Shown here piece by piece: positions 58,558-64,000 of a stretch of 64,000 bases of DNA; position 1 is the first letter of the stretch; each line of letters begins with the position of its first letter. The notes beneath the pieces were generated by a model. That model had not been told where the DNA came from, searched no databases, and worked only from the letters and a program-made list of their open reading frames with translations. This DNA is from Anaerolineales bacterium UBA6055 (GTDB lineage: Bacteria > Chloroflexota > Anaerolineae > Aggregatilineales > Phototrophicaceae). A program made the position numbers and the translations under genes. Where the stretch lies: positions 124,001 to 188,000 of the forward strand of contig DIYL01000057.1 of NCBI GenBank assembly GCA_002428985.1, read 5' to 3'.

Positions 58558-60489
58558 ATGAAGCCACATGAGATTGAGCGTAAATTAGATCGTGTATTGT
58601 TACAAGTGGAAAAACCTGGACGTTATGTAGGGGGAGAATACAATAGTGTTATCAAAAAGTGGGATGATATTGACGTAAAAGTTGCTCTCGCATTCCCTGA
58701 CATCTATGACTTAGGGATGTCCAATCTCGGTATTATGAATTTATACAATCAAATCAACCAACAAGATGATATGCTTGCGGAACGGGTGTTTTCACCATGG
58801 ACTGATATGGAAGCAATCATGCGAGATAATGGAATCCCATTATACTCACTGGAAACAAAACATCTTGTTAAAGACTTCGATGTATTGGGAATCAGCTTAC
58901 CATACGAACAACTTTATACAAACGCCCTTAACCTAATTGATCTTGCTGGAATGCCAGTACGTAGTCGTGATCGTGATGAGCAGTATCCACTAATTATTGC
59001 AGGTGGACATTCCTGTTATAATCCTGAGCCAATGGCAGATTTTATTGACGCCTTTGTCATTGGTGAAGGTGAAGAAATCATCGTCGAAATTGCACGTGTG
59101 ATGCAAGATAATCACGATAAATCACGATATGAGCAACTCAAAGAAATTGCAAAAATTCAAGGAATGTATGTACCTCGTTTTTATGATGTAGAGTATAACG
59201 ATGATGGTACAGTCCGTTCAATTGAACCTAATGAAGCAGGAATACCCAAGCGTATCTTAAAACGTATTGTTATTACATTGCCAGAGCCATTCACAAAGTT
59301 TATTGTGCCTAATATTGATACCGTCCATAATCGCGCACCAATCGAAATTATGCGTGGATGTACACGCGGATGTCGTTTTTGTCATGCTGGTATGGTAACG
59401 CGTCCCGTACGTGAACGACCTGTACAAGAAATTATGGCGTCTATCGCTAAGATTGTTGAACAAACAGGATTTGAAGAAATTAGTCTATTGAGTTTGTCAT
59501 CGTCCGATTATGTCTGGGTTGAAGAACTTGCTGAAGAAGTTAACCGCGTCTATAAAGATGCAGGCTTGAGTCTGAGTTTACCTAGTTTACGGATTGAAAG
59601 TGCCAGCGCCGACTTACTCGAAAAAATTGGCGATACACGTCGCAGTGGTTTTACATTTGCACCGGAAGCTGCCACTGAAAAAATGCGTGATATTATCAAC
59701 AAATATGTACCGGATGAACAAGTACTGGAAACAGCTCGTGATGTTTACTCACGTGGATGGCGCACAATTAAATTCTACTTTATGATCGGGCATCCCGACG
59801 AAACAATTGAGGATGTACAGGCAATTATTGATTTGTGTAGTCGAACATTAAAAGAAGGTCGTCGTGTTTTGGGTAATAAAGCGACACTCAATGTTGGTGT
59901 CAGTACATTTATCCCTAAACCGCATACGCCGTTCCAATGGGTACCACAGGATACACGTGAAAAAGTAAATGAAAAACAGAATTTACTTAAAAAAGAAATG
60001 CGTCGGGGCGGAATGCATTTACGTTGGAATGATTATGATGGAGTAGAGTTTGAAGGCTGGCTCAGCCGAGGTGATCGTCGTATAGGCAAGGTTATCCAAC
60101 GTGCTTGGGAAATGGGATGTAAATTTGATGCATGGCAAGATCATCATTTTCATAACAAATGGCTAGAAGCTTTTAATGAATTTGCAATTGATCCAGCCTT
60201 CTACAATCATCGTGAACGGGATATTGAAGAAATTTTCCCATGGGATCACATTGACGCAGGTGTGCATAAAAAGTTCCTCAAAGAAGACTATCTTATGAGC
60301 ATTAAACGGGAAACACGTGTGGATTGTCGTGACAATTGTTTTGCTTGCGGTATCTTGCCCAAATTTGTCAAAGAACGATCGACAACCGAAGAAATGGCAT
60401 GGGAATGTCCACCGGTAAAGCCGATCGGTGAGCGTGGTAAAAATCGTGGTAATGGTAATGGTCAATCAAACGTCACCTTAATCAACTAA
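58558..60489 (+). CDS. TIGR03960-family B12-binding radical SAM protein
   Basis: 643 residues. N-terminal B12-binding-like domain (KVALAFPDIYDLGMSNLG is diagnostic; IIAGGHSCYNPEPMADFID). The radical SAM cluster motif is C-T-R-G-C-R-F-C with Cys268, Cys272 and Cys275. The C-terminal region has CRDNCFACGI. The start is the ATG at 58558, eight bases after GGGAG; an upstream TTG overlaps that site. The DUF2344 domain, fused or adjacent in many relatives, is separate here (39122-39793). Reaction unknown. Confidence 0.9.
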   Translation: MKPHEIERKLDRVLLQVEKPGRYVGGEYNSVIKKWDDIDVKVALAFPDIYDLGMSNLGIMNLYNQINQQDDMLAERVFSPWTDMEAIMRDNGIPLYSLETKHLVKDFDVLGISLPYEQLYTNALNLIDLAGMPVRSRDRDEQYPLIIAGGHSCYNPEPMADFIDAFVIGEGEEIIVEIARVMQDNHDKSRYEQLKEIAKIQGMYVPRFYDVEYNDDGTVRSIEPNEAGIPKRILKRIVITLPEPFTKFIVPNIDTVHNRAPIEIMRGCTRGCRFCHAGMVTRPVRERPVQEIMASIAKIVEQTGFEEISLLSLSSSDYVWVEELAEEVNRVYKDAGLSLSLPSLRIESASADLLEKIGDTRRSGFTFAPEAATEKMRDIINKYVPDEQVLETARDVYSRGWRTIKFYFMIGHPDETIEDVQAIIDLCSRTLKEGRRVLGNKATLNVGVSTFIPKPHTPFQWVPQDTREKVNEKQNLLKKEMRRGGMHLRWNDYDGVEFEGWLSRGDRRIGKVIQRAWEMGCKFDAWQDHHFHNKWLEAFNEFAIDPAFYNHRERDIEEIFPWDHIDAGVHKKFLKEDYLMSIKRETRVDCRDNCFACGILPKFVKERSTTEEMAWECPPVKPIGERGKNRGNGNGQSNVTLIN

Positions 60490-60515
60490 AACTCCAATAT
60501 TCTATACATCTAACA

Positions 60516-60545
60516 ACAGCGTGGAGAACTCTCTACGCTGTTTTA
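60516..60545 (+). terminator. Intrinsic terminator after the radical SAM gene
   Basis: ACAGCGTGGAGA pairs with TCTCTACGCTGT (one G-U), a strong stem with a very short loop, then TTTT. A possible early start for the next gene at 60521 lies inside this stem, which argues for the later start at 60569. Confidence 0.85.
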
Positions 60546-60568
60546 ATGTAACGAAGGTCTACAAACAT

Positions 60569-61348
60569 ATGTCACAAGCAGAAAAAATCGAAATACAAGG
60601 CATAAAAATTAACCATATGGTGGTAGGTGAAGGTCAACCCATTGTCATGTTGCACGGTTGGGGAGCAAATATTGACTTATTACAACCATTAGCAAATAAG
60701 CTTGTACCACTTGAATATAAAGTATATATGCTTGATATGCCGGGTTTTGGTGAAAGCGATGATCCCCCCACAGCATTCACTGTTTTTGACTATGCGAATT
60801 TTTGTATCAAATATTTTGACTATTTGCAACTTGATGATTTGTTGCTGTTTGGGCATTCGTTTGGTGGACGTTTAGGGCTTATCCTCGCATCAGACTATTC
60901 AGACCGTATCAAAAAAATGGTGCTCTCTGATAGTGCAGGTATCAAAACAGATGCGCCATTTACTAGCCGAATACGTCTCCAATCATATAAATTTGTCCGT
61001 GACAGCCTTTCGACTCTTGGTGCAAAGTCACTCTCAGATACTTTGCGGCAAGCTTACAATCAACGCTATGGTTCAACTGATTTTCAACAAGTATCAGGTG
61101 TCATGCGTGAGACATTTGTCAATGTTGTCAACCAAGATTTACTCGAATATGCCTCACGAGTCGCTGTCCCAACGATATTGATCTGGGGTGATAAAGACGA
61201 AGATACTCCATTATGGCAAGGCAAAAAATTAGAAGAAACAATTCCCGATAGTGCGCTTATTATCCATAAGGGCGCTGGACATTATGCTTATTTAGAATTT
61301 CCTAGCGAAACCGCAAGGATTATGGATGCATTGTTTCGACATGAATAA
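60569..61348 (+). CDS. Alpha/beta-hydrolase
   Basis: 259 residues. Oxyanion loop MLHGWGA, nucleophile elbow FGHSFGGR with Ser97, acid in ILIWGDKDEDTPL and catalytic His in HKGAGHYAYLE: a complete triad. Resembles meta-cleavage hydrolase or esterase relatives; the substrate is unknown. Start MSQAEKIE chosen because earlier in-frame starts fall within the terminator hairpin. Confidence 0.88.
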   Translation: MSQAEKIEIQGIKINHMVVGEGQPIVMLHGWGANIDLLQPLANKLVPLEYKVYMLDMPGFGESDDPPTAFTVFDYANFCIKYFDYLQLDDLLLFGHSFGGRLGLILASDYSDRIKKMVLSDSAGIKTDAPFTSRIRLQSYKFVRDSLSTLGAKSLSDTLRQAYNQRYGSTDFQQVSGVMRETFVNVVNQDLLEYASRVAVPTILIWGDKDEDTPLWQGKKLEETIPDSALIIHKGAGHYAYLEFPSETARIMDALFRHE

Positions 61349-61429
61349 ACTGTTACATTGTCAATTCAATTTATATGTTATAGTTTGGTTAGCTCGTAGT
61401 TTAGATAATTAAACCAAAGGATATAAGGA

Positions 61430-61864
61430 ATGGCAACAATCGAAAAAACTATTGTTATCAATGCAACGACCGATGAAATTGACAAGTACGCAATTGATGC
61501 AAGTACATATCCACAATGGTTTGCAGGTGTAGATGAAGCTGCACCCGATGAAACATTCCCCGAAGTTGGCGGTAAAGTCGCGATAAAATACAAATCAACT
61601 GGCATGACTTTAGACATGACAATGGAATCTATCTCAATTGAACATGGCGACCATCTAACAATTAAGATGGATGGCATGATCTCTGGTACACAAAGTTGGA
61701 AATATTCACCTGCGGAAGGCGGCACCCTTGTCACTTGCACCTTCGATTATGAGATGGCAGGTGGTGGGCTCGGTAAAATTGCAGACAAATTAGTTGCCGA
61801 ACGAATGAACAAACAAAATCTTGAAAAATCTCTTGAAAGCCTTAAACAAATCGTAGAAGGTTAA
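61430..61864 (+). CDS. SRPBCC-family (START-like) protein
   Basis: 144 residues with polyketide-cyclase/START pattern: starts TIEKTIVINATTDEIDKYAIDASTYPQW (split at residue ~20), then GGKVAIKYKSTGM, GTQSWKYSPAEGGTLVTCTFDYEM and a long C-terminal helix. Such proteins bind small hydrophobic ligands. Good AAGGA ribosome site. Confidence 0.88.
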   Translation: MATIEKTIVINATTDEIDKYAIDASTYPQWFAGVDEAAPDETFPEVGGKVAIKYKSTGMTLDMTMESISIEHGDHLTIKMDGMISGTQSWKYSPAEGGTLVTCTFDYEMAGGGLGKIADKLVAERMNKQNLEKSLESLKQIVEG

Positions 61865-61903
61865 TTATTCTGGGGTATACGTTATCGTATGCCCGCATTC
61901 CCC

Positions 61904-61931
61904 TTGCACCCGACACAACACTCGCTATAAT
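61904..61931 (+). promoter_or_regulatory. Sigma-70 promoter for the MurF-like gene
   Basis: TTGCAC (61904-61909), 16-bp spacer, perfect TATAAT (61926-61931), 41 bp upstream of the ATG. Confidence 0.7.
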
Positions 61932-61971
61932 GCCCTAGCACACAAATTGATAACACAATAAGGGAAAGACA

Positions 61972-63618
61972 ATGCAATCAATACTCTTACTCATACTGGC
62001 TGTTGTATGGGTTGGTGGTACATGGTTACGAGTTTACAAACAAGCTCGTTTTTATCAAATCGAAGAATATATGAGTGGGCGGTATCTACGCTGGATTTTA
62101 TCACAGCGAGATCGTATTTTACCGACGCGTTCATTAGCCGCTTGGTTTATCGGTCTTGCACTAGCATTTTTAATGGGCGAAGCTCCGGGGTCTATCTTAC
62201 CAATTATCATTGCGATTCTTGCCGCACTAATCGCCAGCATTCCCCAATCCGAAGGGGAAATCAAAAAACAGTTTAACCGTACACAACGTGTATCTCGTAT
62301 TATAGCAACCGCTTTCATCGTCAGTAGTCTTGGCTATATCATTTTGTATGCAATCATCTCATCATTTAGCTTACCCGAAGTACGTGTTATCCCTGTGGCT
62401 ATCACGAGTACAATTGGACTCATAGTCTTTTTACTCGCTCCTATATGGTTAACAATTGGCAATGTTTTGATGACTCCTGTAGAAAGCTATATACGTGGAC
62501 AATATCTCAAACAAGCTAGACAAACAGTTGAAAACATTAACCCCAAAGTTATTGGTATTACAGGAAGTTATGGTAAAACAACCACTAAAAATTTTCTACG
62601 AGATATTATGAGTGTTCGCTATCGCACCTATGCAACACCCAAAAGCTATAACACATTGATGGGCGTATCGCTTGCTATCAACCGTGACCTAACTGACGAC
62701 TATAGTACAGAATTTTTCATCAGTGAAATGGGCGCGTACGTACCGGGAGAAATTGCACGAATTTGTCAGTTGACCCCACCGGACATTTCAATCGTGACAG
62801 AAGTTGGTCCTCAACATCTCGAACGTTTCGGATCATTAGAAAATGTAAAAATTGCAAAGTATGAAATCATAACAAATCTTACACCAGATGGCGTGGGGGT
62901 ATTTAACTGGGACAATGACTATATCAAATGGATGGTTGCACAAGGTTACCCAAATACGCGTTTAACTGTCAGCCGTGAGTTGACATTTGAAGAAGCAAAA
63001 GAACAGCAAGTCACATGGATTGCCACTAACATTGACGAAACACTAGCGGGCTTGTCATTCACCATAATTCATGTAGAGACTGGAGAAAAGGCAGACATTA
63101 CAACAGCAGTTGTGGGCGAACATAATGTCACTAACTTATTGTTATCTATAGCAGTTGCCTATCATGAGGGCATTCCCCTTAGAGACATCGCTTTCCGTAT
63201 TCGTACATTACAACCAGCCGAAAGTCGCCTTGTAACACAAACTAGCAACAATGGTATTACAATCATCAATGACGCATACAGTGCCAACCCTAAAGGTATT
63301 GTCAGCGCATTGAAAGTTCTCGGTATGTATCAAACAGGCAAACGCTTGCTGATTACCCCCGGTATGATTGAACTTGGAGAATTACAAGAGAGTGAAAATC
63401 ACAAGCTTGGTCAAATTGCCACACAATATGCAACAGAAATTATTCTGATTGGCAAACAGCAAACAAAGCCAATTTATCAGGGGATACAATCAACAGATTT
63501 TGATATGCAGCATGTACAAATTGTCGAGGAACTATCGGAAGCTGTTACATGGTATCAAGGCAATCTAAAAGCTGGTGATACAGTTCTTTTCCTCAACGAT
63601 TTACCCGACACCTATTAA
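61972..63618 (+). CDS. Membrane-anchored MurF-like Mur ligase
   Basis: 548 residues. The first ~175 contain about five hydrophobic segments in place of the MurF N-terminal UDP-binding domain. Then the Mur ligase ATP domain: ITGSYGKTTTKNFL (P-loop), TPKSYNTLMGVSLAINRD, EMGAYVPGEIARICQLTPP and VGPQHLERFGSLENVKIAKYE. The ligase C-terminal domain has INDAYSANPKG. The protein ends LFLNDLPDTY. It likely adds an amino acid or dipeptide to a cell-wall precursor at the membrane. This form is, I believe, typical of Chloroflexota, so it may be their MurF. Confidence 0.8.
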   Translation: MQSILLLILAVVWVGGTWLRVYKQARFYQIEEYMSGRYLRWILSQRDRILPTRSLAAWFIGLALAFLMGEAPGSILPIIIAILAALIASIPQSEGEIKKQFNRTQRVSRIIATAFIVSSLGYIILYAIISSFSLPEVRVIPVAITSTIGLIVFLLAPIWLTIGNVLMTPVESYIRGQYLKQARQTVENINPKVIGITGSYGKTTTKNFLRDIMSVRYRTYATPKSYNTLMGVSLAINRDLTDDYSTEFFISEMGAYVPGEIARICQLTPPDISIVTEVGPQHLERFGSLENVKIAKYEIITNLTPDGVGVFNWDNDYIKWMVAQGYPNTRLTVSRELTFEEAKEQQVTWIATNIDETLAGLSFTIIHVETGEKADITTAVVGEHNVTNLLLSIAVAYHEGIPLRDIAFRIRTLQPAESRLVTQTSNNGITIINDAYSANPKGIVSALKVLGMYQTGKRLLITPGMIELGELQESENHKLGQIATQYATEIILIGKQQTKPIYQGIQSTDFDMQHVQIVEELSEAVTWYQGNLKAGDTVLFLNDLPDTY

Positions 63619-63622
63619 CACA

Positions 63623-63650
63623 AAAGAGCAGACTCTATAGCCTGCTCTTT
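63623..63650. terminator. Bidirectional intrinsic terminator
   Basis: AAAGAGCAG / CTGCTCTTT perfect nine-pair stem with a 10-base loop, between the convergent MurF-like and Hsp20 genes. A- and T-rich flanks suit both directions. Confidence 0.82.
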
Positions 63651-63672
63651 ATGATTTGTTTTACCTACTAGA

Positions 63673-64000
63673 TTAGTTATTGGTGTCCAGTAAATTATGT
63701 GATTTGACCTCAATCTGACGCGGTTTCACACTATCAGCTTTAGGTAATGTAAGTGTCAAGACACCATTATCATACGATGCTCCGATTGCATCAACATCTA
63801 CAGGCATTGGCAGACTAATCCGTCGGCTAAATTTACCAAATGCACGTTCACGAACAAGAATGTTGTTGCCATCTTCATTCCGTGTATCTTGAACATCGCC
63901 ACTGATGGTTAACACGCCATCATGAAAATTCACGTTGATGTCATCAACTGTTAAACCAGGTAAATTAGCGATAACACGATAGTCAGATTCAGTTTCGGCC
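63673..64000 (-). CDS. Hsp20 / alpha-crystallin small heat-shock protein (5' part missing)
   Basis: The open frame runs through the window edge; the first visible codons read AETESDYRVIANLPGL, so the N-terminus lies outside. An internal GTG at 63933 is not the true start. The alpha-crystallin domain shows A-N-L-P-G-L, GVLTISGD, FSRRISLPMPVDVDAI and the closing GVLTLTLPKA. ATP-independent holdase. Confidence 0.92.
   Translation of the reverse strand, partial: AETESDYRVIANLPGLTVDDINVNFHDGVLTISGDVQDTRNEDGNNILVRERAFGKFSRRISLPMPVDVDAIGASYDNGVLTLTLPKADSVKPRQIEVKSHNLLDTNN

Noticed and set aside
60521..60568. Earlier start for the alpha/beta-hydrolase
   Set aside because: These codons lie in the terminator hairpin of the preceding gene and are not part of the hydrolase fold.

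Overview
The window reads as chromosomal DNA of an uncultured or poorly studied Chloroflexota bacterium, probably Anaerolineae-like. This is inferred from family types, not from a marker-gene tree. Pointers are the PTPS-related membrane protein with its C-terminal beta module, an RsmD whose usual DPPY motif is APPQY, a membrane-anchored MurF-like ligase ending in a DLPD motif, the Gld-type ABC cassette, frequent TTG/GTG starts and moderate, AT-leaning composition. No rRNA, tRNA, insertion sequence, phage or CRISPR array was seen. Coding density is very high, with many 1-8 bp overlaps.

Layout. 1-5.3 kb: a partial GNAT gene, a large membrane protein, then a co-oriented run of TPR protein, URO-D-family protein, rsmD and a degenerate IrrE-like protein. 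5.3-8.2 kb (minus): CCA-adding enzyme, hypoxanthine phosphoribosyltransferase and an FHA protein. 8.2-13 kb: uridine-kinase-like nucleoside kinase, short Hsp70 and HEAT-repeat protein, closed by a terminator. 13-22 kb (minus): one arginine/carbamoyl-phosphate operon, argC-argB-argD-argJ-carA-orf-carB. It is preceded by a promoter overlapped by an inverted repeat, a 29-residue Arg-rich leader peptide and an intrinsic terminator, which together look like a ribosome-mediated attenuator. 22.2-23 kb: two small membrane proteins. 23.3-27.2 kb: Gld-type ABC exporter plus accessory proteins. 27.2-33.2 kb: a Y-shaped RNA fold, the primary sigma factor, a LiaF-like protein, a GNAT, a 7TM-GAF-HTH sensor and a three-S1-domain RNA-binding protein behind a perfect consensus promoter. 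33.3-39 kb: FtsK, a membrane-tethered XseA-like protein, ADP-ribosylglycohydrolase, SRAP protein and two small membrane proteins. 39.1-60.5 kb: the DUF2344 and B12-binding radical SAM partners, separated by about 19 kb that contains a single 16-kb gene. 60.5-64 kb: hydrolase, SRPBCC protein, MurF-like ligase and a partial Hsp20.

The most unusual object is the 5,319-residue secreted protein (39976-55935). In order it has a signal peptide, an acidic Pro/Glu-rich stalk, two LamG/CBM-like sandwiches, an intact subtilase domain, a parallel beta-helix, an Ig/cadherin-like region and about 17 galactose-binding-like repeats. Scattered through those repeats, in several different loops and even in a second fold, is a short Cys-bounded basic motif (C-x4-9-C, mostly with K/R-R-G before the second Cys) that occurs 12 times and matches nothing I recognise.
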